From Clarkia xantiana subsp. parviflora (taxonomy: Eukaryota; Streptophyta; Magnoliopsida; Myrtales; Onagraceae): 64,000 nucleotides of DNA. Positions within the stretch are counted from its first letter, which is position 1, and each line of letters starts with the position of its first letter. This document shows, in pieces, positions 1-11,124 of this stretch. Location: assembly GCA_036873135.1 (NCBI GenBank), contig JAPTYO010000012.1, forward strand, positions 10,300,090 through 10,364,089. The letters are read 5' to 3'. Below the pieces are notes generated by a model that was given only the letters and a program-made list of their open reading frames with translations, was not told the origin of the DNA and ran no database searches. The translations under genes were made by a program, and so were the position numbers.

Positions 1-1985
1 TAGGATAAGATTCTATGTGATGGCATTCCATATGTTTTTCTATGGAAATGCATATCGTATTAGAACCCCTTGAATGAAATTTTCTCAAAGTAGGCGATAT
101 AAGTCTTGCTGGTTGTAGTGGCCCTCCTTGTTTGTGGTTATCATTTTGCTCATAGTGGGGGGAGGTGTGTGCATGCACCCTCTATGCTATCATTAGTGAT
201 GTGCTTGCCCTCAAGTGTATGTAGTTGCCTTTGCAACTGCCATATTCATCTAGAGTTAGAGTTATTTATTACATTTTCCTCCTTAGGGAGTTATTGATGA
301 TCCTTGCGATGAGCATAGGTTTGGTGCTGCCCCCTCATTTAGTGCCACCACTCCTTGTATGTAGAAGTGGCATTTGGCTAAAAAATGAGTATTGTGTTGG
401 GTAGGAGGAGGGGGAGGTATTTGCCTTGCAGGCTGGGTTGAAGTGGTATTCCCTGCTTTCACGGTGTTTTGTCCCGTCCCGTGGGAGCGTAGTAGTGTCG
501 TTGTTAGTGGTGTACCTTGGGCGGGCAGGCGTCTGATGGGTGTAACTGCTGTACATATGTATATTGTAGGATAAGATTCTATATGATGGCATTCCATATG
601 GTTTTCCATGGAAATGCATATCGTATTAGAACTCCTTGAATGACATTTTCTCAAAGTAGGCGATATAAGCCTTGCTGGTTGTAGTGGCCCTCCTTGTTTG
701 AGGTTATCATTTTGCTCATAGTGGGGGGAGGTGTGTGCATGCACTCTCTATGCTATCATTATCGATGTGCTTTCCCTCAATTGTATGTAGTTGCCTTTGC
801 AAATGCCATATTCATCTAGAGTTAAGAGTTATTTATTACCTTTCCTTCCTTAGGGAGTTATTGATGATCCTTGCGATGAGCATAGGTTTGGTGCTGCCCC
901 CTCATTTAGTGCCACCCCTCCTTGTATGTAGAATTGGCATTTGGCTAAAAAATGAGTATTGTGTTGGGTAGGAGGAGGTGGAGGTATTTGCCTTGCAGGC
1001 TGGGTTGAAGTGGTATTCCCTGCTTTCACGGTGTGTTGTCCCGTCCCATGGGAGCGTAGTAGTGTCGTTGCTAGTGGTGTACCTTGGGCGGGCAGGCGTC
1101 TGATGGGTGCAACTGCTGTACATATGTATATTGTAGGATAAGATTCTATATGATGGCATTCCATATGGTTTTCCATGGAAATGCATATCGTATTAGAACC
1201 CCTTGAATGACATTTTCTCAAAGTAGGCGATATAAGCCTTGCTGGTTGTAGTGGCCCTCCTTGTTTGAGGTTATCATTTTGCTCATAGTGGGGGGAGGTG
1301 TGTGCATGCACCCTCTATGCTATCATTAGTGATGTGCTTGCCCTCAAGTGTATGTAGTTGCCTTTGCAAATGCCATATTCATCTAGAATTAGAGTTATTT
1401 ATTACCTTTCCCTCCTTAGGGAGTTATTGATGATCCTTGCGATGAGCATAGGTTTGGTGCTGCCCCCTCATTTAGTGCCACCCCTCCTTGTATGTAGAAG
1501 TGGCATTTGGCTAAAAAACGAGTATTGTGTTGGGTAGGAGGAGGGGGAGGTATTTGCCTTGCAGGCTGGGTTGAAGTGGTATTCCCTGCTTTCACGGTGT
1601 GTTGTCCCGTCCCGTGGGAGCGTAGTAGTGTCGTTGCTAGTGGTGTACCTTGGGCGGGCAGGCGTCTGATGGGTGTAACCGATGTACATATGTATATTGT
1701 AGGATAAGATTCTATATGATGGCATTCCATATGGTTTTCCATGGAAATTCATATCGTATTGAAACCCCTTGAATGACATTTTCTCAAAGTAGGCGATATA
1801 AGCCTTGCTGGTTGTAGTGGCCCTCCTTGTTTGAGGTTATCATTTTGCTCATAGTGGGGGGAGGTGTGTGCATGCACTCTCTATGCTATCATTAGTGATG
1901 TGCTTGCCCTCAAGTGTATGTAGTTGCCTTTGCAAATGCCATATTCATCTAGAGTTAGAGTTATTTATTACCTTTCCTTCCTTAG
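1..1985 (-). repeat. Tandem array, 567-bp unit, about 3.5 copies
   Basis: Near-identical units start at 1, 567, 1134 and 1700. The last is cut at about 1985, and the array probably continues beyond the left edge. Each unit starts with TAGGATAAGATTCTATRTGA on the plus strand. The array lies inside element A, whose sense strand is minus, directly after its gag start region. The unit length is 189 codons, so frames carry over from copy to copy. The minus-strand sense sequence is rich in Pro, Gln, Tyr and Thr codons but holds stops in every unit, so I do not call it a gene. The copies differ by scattered substitutions only, which suggests recent amplification. Confidence 0.9.
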
Positions 1986-2500
1986 TGTTGCAATATCCTT
2001 CATAGAGAGGTTGTTGTTCAGTGGTCACCTCCAGTTGCCTCCTATAGATGTGCTATTGAAGAGCTACTCTAGGTGCATTCATGAAGGAATGGGAGGGTAG
2101 TGCCCATCCTTGTGGAGTAGTTGTTGTTATGTTCCCTCCTCATCTTGCCCCCTATTGGTATACCCTGGAAGAGCTGTCATGGGTACATTTTTGTTGTAGC
2201 CACTTCTTTGGCCTTCTGGCCTGTTCTTGGGCGTTTGATTGTTGCCCCCACTAGGGGTTTGTCTTTCATTAGGGGTGAGGGAGGTAGTTGTTGATTGACT
2301 ACCGACTGTGGTATCTTGGAGCTTGATGGAGTGTTATCCAAGGAGTGTTGTTCTCCATTGGACGACGGTTGCTTAGCATCCTTTGGTTGTTTCCCCGGAT
2401 GCTAGGCTCCTGGAGACCTATAGTTGGTACTTGACTACTACTCCCTTTTGTTTGTTGTCATCGAGCACATGTAGTAGGCTACGTGCTTGTTGCTCGAATT
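1986..2500 (-). pseudogene. Element A: 5' leader and gag N-terminal remnant
   Basis: This lies just inside the LTR and primer site of element A, read on the minus strand. An ATG at 2461-2459 sits where related copies B (25567), D (37751) and F (62612) start gag with MATTR-, MTGRR- or MATRK-like peptides. In A the frame closes after seven codons, so gag is dead. The rest is low-complexity sequence resembling the Pro/Gln-rich gag leader of B. No gag core or protease lies within the window because the 567-bp array follows. Confidence 0.55.
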
Positions 2501-2515
2501 CGCAGACGGCGCCAA
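2501..2515 (-). other. Primer binding site of element A
   Basis: On the minus strand TTGGCGCCGTCTGCG follows the LTR end directly. The same TGGCGCCGTC core follows the LTRs of B (25514) and D (37800), and a mutated form follows F. This is the position where a tRNA primes reverse transcription. Confidence 0.75.
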
Positions 2516-3201
2516 TGTTTGCACACGGTGTCCTGAGTGCCTTCTTGCTTCGGACCTCCGCACTTTCTTTTCCTCGAGATACCTGCAAAATGGGCAATAC
2601 CGAGACCACAAAGGGGGGGGTGGTACTCGATGAGCCCTCTCCGATGCTTAAATGAGTATAATATTTTAGAGGGAGAAAGTAAGTGCTAGAGAGAGATAGC
2701 AAGATTACCTTTGAATGGTGGGAGGAGAGCTCTTATTTATAGAGTTCCTATTGAACTGCCCCGGTTCCAGTGCTTTCCTGGTCCGGTTGTGGCAGTTTCG
2801 TAATATAAGTTGGCCTTGACCGTAAATATGGTGCATTTGACCTCGGTTCGACCGTAGGTGAGCTTAATATTCTTAAGTGTCTAAGAATGGCCTCCAAGGG
2901 CGAGCCCGGGCGAAATATCGTTCTGGGTTAGAGGTCCTGACGAGTAATACTCGTCCGGATGAAGGGGGTACCCGGGTGGGTACCCCTAATGCCTTGCTCG
3001 AGTAACCCGAGAAAGGGTCCTTGCTCGGATTACCTCCGAGTGGTTTTTCCACTCGGGGTCTTCCCGAGTGGATTTCGCCACTCGGGGTGCTTTCGGGCCT
3101 AAGTGTTGGGTCTCGGGTGTCTGTTTCCAAGTTTCGAATTATAATCGATCGTGGCCCAATTATCCGGTCCAATTTGTAATAGCTTGGGCGTATATCTAAC
3201 A
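2516..3201 (-). repeat. LTR of Tat-like element A (5' LTR)
   Basis: On the minus strand the LTR runs from TGTTAGATATACG at 3201 to GCAAACA at 2516, about 686 bp. It is homologous to the LTRs at 24877-25512 and 62669-63296. A TATA box (TATAAATA, complement of 2734-2741) marks the promoter. The poly-G tract at 2613-2620 corresponds to tracts of other lengths in the sister LTRs. No partner LTR is in the window. Confidence 0.8.
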
Positions 3202-4466
3202 AATATGTGGAATGAAATTCGAAATTTATTGAGTGTTAGAGGTAATGAACTGATCTTTATTCTTATTGTTTCTAAACTATCACGAAATATTTTTTGCATT
3301 GAACATTTTATGCTTTTTAAGATTAAGATCAAGTGCTTAAATTTTTATTATGTATTCCATATGTTTTATGTATGATCGATTTACAAGCACGTTTATGTGA
3401 GATATTTTGATATAAGATTTGGATCAGAGTATATTCTGGAAACCTATTTTATGAACTCTGACCTCTATCTCTGGCTCTGTCCTTGTAAATCTGGCTATGG
3501 TCTGAACCCTTACGAGGGCCCATCCACTGTATGCATACGAAGATCGATCGCTTCTGGCCGACCCAGCGGATATATCTGGGCTTTGTATCCTTCCAATGTG
3601 GGGTTAAACATTGGATCCGACCTAACGGCATACCTAGGCTCTACATCCTTCCAGTGAGGGTTAAATATTGGAGCCTTTCTGCAGGCATCGTAGGCGTGGT
3701 GAAAAGACTAAAGCAGCCTCTGATTATGTTCTGTCCTGTTCCGAATTTCAATTAAGGTCGAAACCTCTGATTCTGTTATGTTCCGACTTCCAAGTTAGTT
3801 CGAAACCTTTGATTCTGAACCTCTGCCTTCGTCGAAACATTTGTTTCTGAATGATCTCTGAATCTGATATGTTTTTTAATATTGAAAAGTTTGCATCCTC
3901 TGTTCAACCGCTAATTTTTATAATCTCTATTGCGTGGAAGTTTTGAAAACCTGCATTGTCTCTCTTATAAAATTCTTATCTGTAATGCACGTTTGAGTTT
4001 TGAACTTAAATATGTTTAGATGTTATAACTTTGCAATGTTTTATCACGTAATACATCATTTTTAGTTTATTATCAGTATTTTCCAAGTACTTGATATGGT
4101 AGTAATAATGTGAGGACTACTTACTAGATTGCTCCCAGCAACTTACACTCAATTCAACCCTCTTAGTTTTATGATTAGTTGATAAGTAACTTGGGTTCTC
4201 GGAGTCTGATGACGTTCTAGTTAACATGTGAAGGTTCAGATGACATCAGAGTGCGCAACGGAAGTATGAAGTTGACATGTTCATCATTGTTTATTGGTGT
4301 ATAAGAAGTTAATGGATAGTAATTATCATAGCTCTTTGTATTTGAACTCGATTGATATCAGGTTGATGTTCAAATAAAAGATTTTTGACTTCGTTTTTTG
4401 TTGTTTTATTACTAGTAAATAGCGGCCATCACCCCTAACTTCCATTGTGGATTTCGAGACGTGACA
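3202..4466 (+). repeat. Possible truncated LTR of a Tekay/Del-like element
   Basis: No open frame is convincing here. The right end (CGAGACGTGACA at about 4455-4466), preceded by AGCGGCCATCACCC, resembles the 3' ends I associate with LTRs of plant Tekay/Del chromoviruses. The left end abuts the LTR of element A and may have been cut when A inserted. No primer site or partner LTR is visible, so the assignment is tentative. Confidence 0.3.
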
Positions 4467-5003
4467 AACATGCTAATTGAAAAATGAGCAATTATGTGAA
4501 TTTTAACAGTTTTGCATAATTATATTTATCTAATTATAGTCATTTTAGTTCAGTCTATAAATCATTTTCGGTAGCAGAACATGGACCATAATGAAGTTAA
4601 ATAAAATATACATTAGAAAACTAATTGCAGCTATTGATATAAATAACATTCTCTCATTTCAGATTAACAACTCTCTTCTCAGAGGCAAAAAAACTTTATT
4701 TTCAAGTAAATCAAATCCTAAAATGCATTTCTAGATTCGATCGAATCCTAAATTGCATATATGATTTCGATTGAACTTGGAAATTGCATTCATGGGTTCG
4801 TTCGAACCCGTAAATTTCAATTTCTAGGACTCGGTTTTTTTAAAAATTATGTTTCTAAAATCTATAGGTTAGATGAAAATCTTACTCGGGAGATGCCATG
4901 CTACGAGCAGCCGCGCGAATCGATCACCCCACCAAAAGTGGAGAGGTTAGGGTTCGAACTAAGAGAAAATGAACAGGAAAACTGAAGTTAGGTGAGTCTT
5001 GAG
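4467..5003. other. AT-rich stretch without recognised features
   Basis: No supported ORF, RNA gene or repeat boundary is seen until the hAT element begins at 5004. Short near-repeats around TTCGATCGAATCC occur at 4736-4800. Confidence 0.5.
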
Positions 5004-5229
5004 CAGTGTTATCCGAATCGGAACGGACCGGCGGTCCGAGCGGCTTCGAACCGGAGCCTTCAACGATTCGCTTCGAGTAAAACTGGAGGATGTAAGCGAA
5101 CTCGGTTTGAAAGCCCGGATTTCGTCGAAGCAGTCGGTTTTGAGCGGACCGGCCGGTTTTCCAGTCAGCCGGTTCGGACTCCATAACAAAGAAAAAGAAA
5201 CTTCAGCCATACAAAAATCAGATGCCCAA

Positions 5230-5540
5230 AAATCGAAATCGTGCTCAAATCGGATCTGGACCGGAGATGAAAGTTGCTGCGGCTGGATGGCGATCGATTT
5301 TGGGGTGGGGCAGCTCAAGGCAAGCATACGACCCTGGGTGAGGTGGGTTTTGTAAAGGGAGGTGTTGGAGACGGAGAGAAAGGGTCCCATAAATTGAAAT
5401 CGAAATCGTGCTCAGATCGGTTCTGGATCGGAGAAAGACGGTTGCTGCGGCAGGATGGCGATCGATTTCGGGGTGGGGCAGCTCAGGATGAGCATACGAC
5501 CCTGGGTAAGTCGGGTTTTGTAAAGGGCGGTGTTGGAGAG
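5230..5540 (+). repeat. Internal tandem duplication of about 165 bp in the hAT element
   Basis: Two imperfect copies, from about 5230 and about 5396, share AATCGAAATCGTGCTC, GGATGGCGATCGATTT, GGGGTGGGGCAGCTCA and TTTTGTAAAGGG in the same order. A 110-codon plus-strand ORF across them (5274-5606) reflects this duplication and shows no known domain. Confidence 0.7.
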
Positions 5541-5642
5541 AAAGGAGAAGATGGAAAAGCTGAGAAAAGAGAAGATGGAGATGGAGAGGAAGAATATTTG
5601 GATTGATTGGATGAACAAGAAAGAAAGGATAGATGGGGGAGG

Positions 5643-6193
5643 TGTTAGCATATGGTGACGTAATAGGAGCCCGTTAATTAAGGGAATTACCTAAGTTTAA
5701 ATAGGTAATTGTCAATTAAGGCTAATTTGGCCAAATCCAGTTAGTAATTGACAAGGGATGCCCAAAATGGGCCTCCCCCTTATTATGCATAGTTCGGCCG
5801 AATGTTGTGTACCACATTGGTTGGAGTTGCCTTTTGGCAACTCCACCAATACTATATATAGGGGTGACTCCTAAGGGTTAATACACTCATAAATAAGAAC
5901 AAGGATCTCCATTGAGAAAACTTGTTCTCCCCTAGTCTATATTTTCGGCACCATCATCATCAAGTACGAGGTTCCATCTCCGTTGAAGAATCGATCAGAG
6001 GTCTTGTTGTGGAGCTACATCGCGTGGGACTTCTTCTAACGAAGAACTTGCACGTGGTTCCGACCGGAGGATCAGAACTCCCTCCACTTCGTTCTTGGGC
6101 AGGATAGCTAAAAGGTATGTGTACTAATTCCGCTGCGTAGATTAGATTTCTTGCTAGTACACGTTTAGCATTCTGTAGTACCCCGAAATCCAA
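5643..6193 (+). repeat. Solo LTR of the copia family, diverged
   Basis: It starts TGTTAGCATATGGTGACG like the copia LTRs at 60991 and 55595. It keeps the conserved order: the GGCCTCCC and TTCGGCCGAA motifs, the CTATATATAGGGG TATA region, AATCGATCAGAGG, and a right end related to CCCCGTAATCTAACA but decayed to CCCCGAAATCCAA. No coding part of the element is attached. It sits inside the hAT element. Confidence 0.75.
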
Positions 6194-6439
6194 AAAGAGG
6201 TGATGGGAGGGACATGGGAGATGATTTGTAGAAGAGAGACGAAGATAGAGGGGAGGGAGATGATGGACGGGATGAGACGGAACAGAACGGGAAGGGACAG
6301 GACGACGGGACGGGGACGATGAGACGAGGACGATGAGACGGGGGAGATGATGGGCAAGAGAAGGGACAGTCAGACCGAGTTCGAACCGGGAACTAGAGCC
6401 CTTGCCGGTTCAATGCCCAGTCCAGTTTTGATAACACTG

Positions 6440-6885
6440 GTCGTGAGTGAATGAGAGAGAAATAAAGAGAACTTAGTGTGAGTAATTTTCTTAAAATGGT
6501 AGGGGTAAATATACCATTTAAACACTCCAAAATAATTACTGATCCGGCTGAATTTCTATTCTTGTGGGTAGGCTAATATTTTCTATTACGGGCCAACCTG
6601 TATAAGAGAGCTCAGTTGAATCAATATTACGGCTTAATAATGCCCAAATAAAAGAATCGTATTCTGAATTACTGATTATGGGTTGATTCATTCGAACCCA
6701 ATAAGCGTTATGTTCATTATGTAGTCACTAACCAGATATGTGTATCAGGTTATGAACATTTGATCGGAAGGTCATGGAGTTTATAATCTGAAAGGACTGG
6801 ACCTAAAAAACATACACGACAGAGCACGGATGAATACGGCAATATGAATTGGCAGAACAACTTGATTATGCGTAGACGCTACAAT
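6440..6885. other. AT-rich DNA, possibly the start of a decayed copia 3' region
   Basis: After the hAT target duplication there is no supported gene. Phrases such as GGGTTGATTCATTCGAACCC give no clear homology. The clear copia match starts at about 6886. Confidence 0.3.
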
Positions 6886-7023
6886 ACTCCCAACATATGA
6901 GTAGCACGGTTTTGTTAGTGTTCGTTGGTCGCACGGCTAACCTGCTACGAAACAGATGGAAAATGAGATGGACATTATTTGTAATACAGGTTGACAGGCG
7001 CCCTCTCATTCAGGCGAGTGGGA
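6886..7023 (+). mobile_element. Decayed copia 3' untranslated end with polypurine tract
   Basis: GATGAGTAGCACG-like sequence at 6893-6908, a CGCACGG motif, GACAGGCGCCCTC and GAGTGGGAG (about 7016-7023) match, in order, the 3' end of the copia elements at 51930-52088 and 60830-60990. There the GTGGGAGC polypurine tract precedes the 3' LTR. The following sequence (TGTTGTAAAATTAG...) may be a strongly diverged LTR start. Confidence 0.6.
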
Positions 7024-7640
7024 GTTGTTGTAAAATTAGAACTATTGCGTTTCATGATAGCCCATTAATCATGCCCGATTTGATGTAAGTTAATTTGAAG
7101 CAGTCGGCCTTTGAACAATGAGGCTATGACCGAAATGTGTAGGGTTAAAACCCTATTGGACTAGTTCATTAACTATAAGGATTGAAGCCCATTAAATGCT
7201 CATTATATGTTAGGTTTTCCTGAATCCTATCCTTAATGGGTAAGATATTATGTCCACAATATATGGAAACCCTCTCTGCCTCACAGCCGCTTCACCCATC
7301 CATCAAACCCTAACACTAGAGTCCGAGCCACGTCACTTACATGTTATTAGGCGGATGAGTTACGTTGTGCACAACAATTTGGAGGAGTCCGAGCCACCGT
7401 CACCGGTGTACCTGTGGACCCCACTGATCTTGCCCTGTCATGTACCGGTTCCAATTTGTTGGAACCACACTGGTATCGGCACACTACATCCTACCTCCTT
7501 GCTCAATATCGAACAATCTAATCTCGCATACAACTGCCGCACCTCGCCGGCATCGATCGTGCATAATATTGAGCAACCTGAGTTGGACCTGAATCATGTT
7601 TTGAAGAAACCATGATGGATTGATAAGGTTGGTATCGAAA
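7024..7640 (+). repeat. Possible highly diverged copia LTR
   Basis: It directly follows a polypurine-like tract. It contains GCCCATTAA and a CAATATATGGAAACCC promoter-like segment placed as in the copia LTRs, but no clear 3' end. A 121-codon ORF at 7250-7615 has no recognisable domain and I do not treat it as a gene. Confidence 0.25.
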
Positions 7641-8464
7641 TCCTCAAACAACACCAACCCAATGAATTTTCAAGCGACCATACTCACCATTTTCTTTTTC
7701 GACTAGACCCGGCCTTAACTAGGTCTAGTCAAAGCAAACCTTTTCTCTTTGAGAAATCAAGGTCTCCTTCGTCCCCAACGTGTGCTAGTCCTCGGATGTT
7801 CCACGTTTCGGGGTGCATTAGTATACTGGCTTTCAGTCATGTATACTATCGAAGGATCCTTATCTGCTTCACATTCTATATGTGGTCTTACTTGATTAAT
7901 CATTGGTTATGGTGGGAATCTGAGTTAATGGATGTACCTCATACTATCTCATCCGTAAACATATCTATGTTTAACACTCTCATGGATTCTACCATGACGC
8001 ACGCTTGTCGGGATAGCATTCTTTTCAGTGATGTGATCAAATTGGTTCTTCTGGAATCACAATCGATCTATCTTAGTTTGGCTACTTCACTAGCGTCTTT
8101 ACCTTCTTTGGGTATTTCATGGACATTACCGTTTGTAGTCTGTTTGCGTTTCTTATTTTCAGTTATACTGTATTACCTGTTTTTGGTTTGGGCTTCTAGG
8201 CATCTTGTTTATTATGTATCAGAAATTTGGTTATATCCACCTATCCCGACTGGATGTCGTTTCCTTCGTACTTGAATTCGGGCAAGTTGTTATGCCCATT
8301 TTGTTATATGTTGTATGTGCTTTGCTTGTTTTAATAATATGGCTACTTTTACCACAAAAAATGTATATTACCTTTTTAGAAGTATATAACAATTACGTAT
8401 ATTATGTATGGATAAAAATATTATATATATATATATTCTAATATGGCTATGAGTATATATAATA
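7641..8464. other. Intergenic DNA without supported features
   Basis: It contains a 159-codon ORF (7796-8275) of hydrophobic and aromatic composition, typical of chance frames in TTT/TAT-rich DNA. There is no domain, no repeat structure and no splice pattern I would defend. A short AT-rich run lies at 8425-8440. Confidence 0.4.
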
Positions 8465-8986
8465 GGGTTAAGAGCCTATTTAGTGTTTCAAGTTTTTTTT
8501 TGGTGTCTCGGGATAAAATTCTTGCTTTTAGGTGTCCCATGATTCATTTTGGTTGTCTTTCGGTGTCTCCGCGCGTATTTTCCTCTCCCTTTAGTCTTTT
8601 TCATCAACTTAGTCACCTTATCATAATCTCTCACTCTCTACTTTTCATAAAATCGCCTAATTTCTCTCCAAACTTGAACATCTAAAAGATATGGTTTTCG
8701 ACAGAGTGGTGTGGAGCAATTACCAGTGACAACGAAGCAGAATTACCGGCGTGGACGTGGCTAGCTTCTCAGATGATGGTCCTAGGAAGGTGATGGGAAG
8801 GGAGCGTGCATGGGAGCCCAAATTTAACAGTTAGTTTCGTCGGGATTGGTTTCTCTAAGTTAATCAGACTGAGATACCGAAAAGCAACCGAAATGAAACC
8901 TAGGACACTCAAAAGCAACAATTTGATCATAAGACACAAAAAAGAAACATAGGGTAAACTTGAAACCTTAAATAAGTTCTTAATCG
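8465..8986. mobile_element. Palindromic Mutator-like MITE
   Basis: Long imperfect inverted repeats of over 100 bp run inward from GGGTTAAGAGCC (8465) and from the complement of GTTCTTAATCG (8986). Both arms contain GTTTCAAG..GGTGTC..TTGCTTTT in mirrored order. Flanking 9-bp direct repeats tatataata (8456-8464) and tgtataata (8987-8995) differ at one base. A 9-bp duplication points to the Mutator superfamily. No coding capacity. Confidence 0.65.
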
Positions 8987-9108
8987 TGTATAATATCTAT
9001 ATATGTTATGTAGATATAGGAACGAGTAGGTTTAAAATATAAAAAAAAAAATGGTTTAAAAGTCGCGGCTTCAGTTGAGCCTGTGGTGACTACAATAGTC
9101 TATGCTAC

Positions 9109-10339
9109 CAGTGGCGGATGCAAACTATATAAAAGGAGAAATTTTGTCCATCTTTATTTTTTATATTTATACCTAATTAAATAGTATAAGAGTTTACAGT
9201 ATTATAAGTAAGTCAAGAAATTGACTAAATTATTTATATCAAATTGATTATCTTGTAAACTGTTATCTCGCGTTTGGACATTTAGATAAATTTCTATTTG
9301 AAATTTTATTTTTTGGACAATTTGTTAAGCCGGGTTTCTATCTGTGAACAATTTGTTAGCTGGTTTTTTTTTTTTTTTTTTATAATTCGACTTTCACTTT
9401 GTGTAGAATTTGCTATTTTACTTTGTGAACAATTTGGTAGTTCGCAAATCGTCCGCATGATGAAACTTGACCTGAAAAATTGTACAAAAAAGGAAATCAG
9501 AGCTTGTAAATTTTCCACAAAACGAAATCGAAACTAATAAATTGTAAAAAAAAAATGTCAACTTGAAATTTGTCGTAAAGTGAAACCTATGCTAATAAAT
9601 TGTTAAGTAGCAATTTGTCTGAGTGCTTAAGTATGAACTAGAAATTTGTAATTAACCATTCATTTAATTGTCAAACTTTATAATGTATTACAATTTAATA
9701 TATAATAAATTTCCAGTCATATTTTAATAACTAAAAAACTGTCCAATGTTTACCCTATGTTAAAATTAGGTGTCCGAAGTTTGAAATGTTAAAATAGAGT
9801 GTCCCAAGTTTCATTTTTGTTGAAATTTTGTGTCTCGGTGTGATTACTTTAGAGAAGTCAATTCCGACGAATCTGTTTGTCAAATTCGAGCTCTCATACA
9901 CATTCCCTTCTCGTCATCTTGCCGGGACCGTCACCTAAAACGTTGGTCACATCCAGGCAAGTAAATCTCGCTCTATTTTCCTTGGAAAATGGCTCCACAC
10001 CACTCTTTTAGAATTTTTTTTTTTAATATTCAATTTTTAGGTGAAATTTGACGATTTTGTGAAAAGTAAAGAGTGATGGATTATGATTGGGTTGGTGGGT
10101 TGATGAAAATGATTGAATGGAGATGAAAAGACGCACAAAGACACCAAATTTAAACAAAAATGAAACTTGGGACAGTCCATTTTAACATTTCAAACTTCAG
10201 ACACCTAATTTTAACATAGGGTAAACATTGGACAGTTTTTTAGTTATTAACCCTTTTTTTTTTGCAATAACTTTTTTGCGCAATTTTTTTTTTTCAATAT
10301 GTTGTCCATTATCTAATTCCTAGATCCGCCGATGTAGTG
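9109..10339. mobile_element. Non-autonomous hAT-like element
   Basis: A perfect 8-bp direct repeat, tatgctac, flanks it (9101-9108 and 10340-10347). The left end is CAGTGGCGGATG, and the right end reads inward as CACTACATCGGCGGATC. These are related but imperfect inverted ends. The interior is AT-rich without transposase and carries a second palindromic element at 9721-10253. Confidence 0.65.
9721..10253. mobile_element. Palindromic Mutator-like MITE nested in the hAT-like element
   Basis: The arms are nearly identical inverted copies for about 110 bp. On both sides the order is ATAACTAAAAAACTGTCC, AATGTTTACCCTATG, TTAAAATTAGGTGTC, AAGTTTGAAATG. The right end gives GGGTTAATAAC read inward and the left end is eroded. 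No clean target duplication is visible. Confidence 0.6.
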
Positions 10340-10536
10340 TATGCTACTACTGCCGCCGTCAATTCTACTTTGTCTTCTTCATCTCGTCGGCGGCGAAGGT
10401 GGTGGTTCCGAGTGGGGCCACAGCCGGGTCGTCGAATGCGTTTTGGTTTCAGTCAAGATGTAGTTCTTAAGTGGTTGGTGGGTTAGAAATTTATGGTATA
10501 ATATAAATTGAATAGCTCAAGTCTATTATCATCGAG

Positions 10537-10608
10537 TCCATTGTCGTCCAGCGGTTAGGATATCTGGCTTTCACCCAGGAGACCCGGGTTCGATTCCCGG
10601 CAATGGAA
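10537..10608 (+). tRNA. tRNA-Glu (anticodon UUC)
   Basis: This is a 72-nt gene without an intron. The acceptor arms TCCATTG and CAATGGA pair over 7 bp, with A as discriminator base. The anticodon arm is TCTGG-CTTTCAC-CCAGG with anticodon TTC in the loop. The T arm is CCGGG-TTCGATT-CCCGG and carries the B-box GGTTCGATTCC. The D arm GTCCAGCGGTTAGGAT serves as A box. A T-run follows immediately. CCA is not encoded, as expected for a eukaryotic nuclear gene. Every stem pairs well, so it looks functional. Confidence 0.95.
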
Positions 10609-10617
10609 TTTTTTTTT
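10609..10617 (+). terminator. RNA polymerase III terminator of tRNA-Glu
   Basis: A run of nine T directly follows the discriminator base, the usual Pol III stop signal. Confidence 0.85.
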
Positions 10618-11124
10618 CCCCTCCATCAAATATCAAAACTAATCTTTTCTGAATTGTAGTAGATGTATGTTTAGTGACAAAGATAAAATGTTGTAAATTC
10701 CTTTTAATCAGTTTAGCCTGCTCTCACAAAACAAGTTATCCTTCATCTCCTCGCATCAATTATCATCCGTTGTCTTCAACAATCTAAACGTAGTGTAAAT
10801 CACAAACTAAGCTTCTCAGCAATTTGTTAGTGATGATGGGGGATCAGTTACACATCATTAATTAATCAAGGACGGATCACTTTGGCAATCAAGATAAAAC
10901 GGTGGTCATCAACCAAGTAATACGAAAAAACTCGAGAGAGCAAGACTTTTAATCTGCACGAAGATTGGACAAATTCAAGCAAGCATATCATTCCCCATAA
11001 TTTATTTATCAAGCCAAGCGCAGATGTTGATTACCAGACACACTAACTAAGACTACTACTACTACTGAGGATGGTGCAATTGCACTACTACTAGAGCTAA
11101 TAAGAGCTGGGTTTCACTCAGTAC
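10618..11124. other. Spacer between tRNA-Glu and SKP1, including the SKP1 3' UTR
   Basis: No further gene is seen. The part next to 11124 must hold the SKP1 3' untranslated region on the minus strand. ACTACTACTACT at about 11052-11063 is a short triplet repeat. Confidence 0.5.

Larger units (their letters stand above)
5004..6439. mobile_element. Non-autonomous hAT element (CAGTGTTATC family)
   Basis: The ends are CAGTGTTATC and GATAACACTG, inverted repeats typical of hAT elements. They are flanked by 8-bp direct repeats gtcttgag (4996-5003) and gtcgtgag (6440-6447), which differ at one base. There is no transposase ORF. The inside has GGTTCGAACCGG-rich subterminal DNA, an internal tandem duplication (5230-5540) and a nested solo copia LTR (5643-6193). 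The element at 14686-15601 has the same ends and a perfect 8-bp duplication. Confidence 0.85.

Noticed and set aside
283..1742. Repeated minus-strand ORFs of 108-153 codons in the left array
   Set aside because: They are the same frame in each 567-bp unit, start at a chance ATG and stop within each unit. There is no domain, and the array lies in a dead element.
4761..5606. Cluster of ORFs up to 143 codons on both strands
   Set aside because: They overlap each other in the GC-rich hAT element and its internal duplication. None has a domain or consistent codon use.
7250..7615. 121-codon ORF near a decayed copia end
   Set aside because: It falls in a probable diverged LTR, has no domain, and there is no sign of conservation.
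7796..8275. 159-codon ORF rich in aromatic and hydrophobic residues
   Set aside because: It lies in T-rich intergenic DNA, with no homology I recognise and no promoter or splice support. The composition is explained by base composition.
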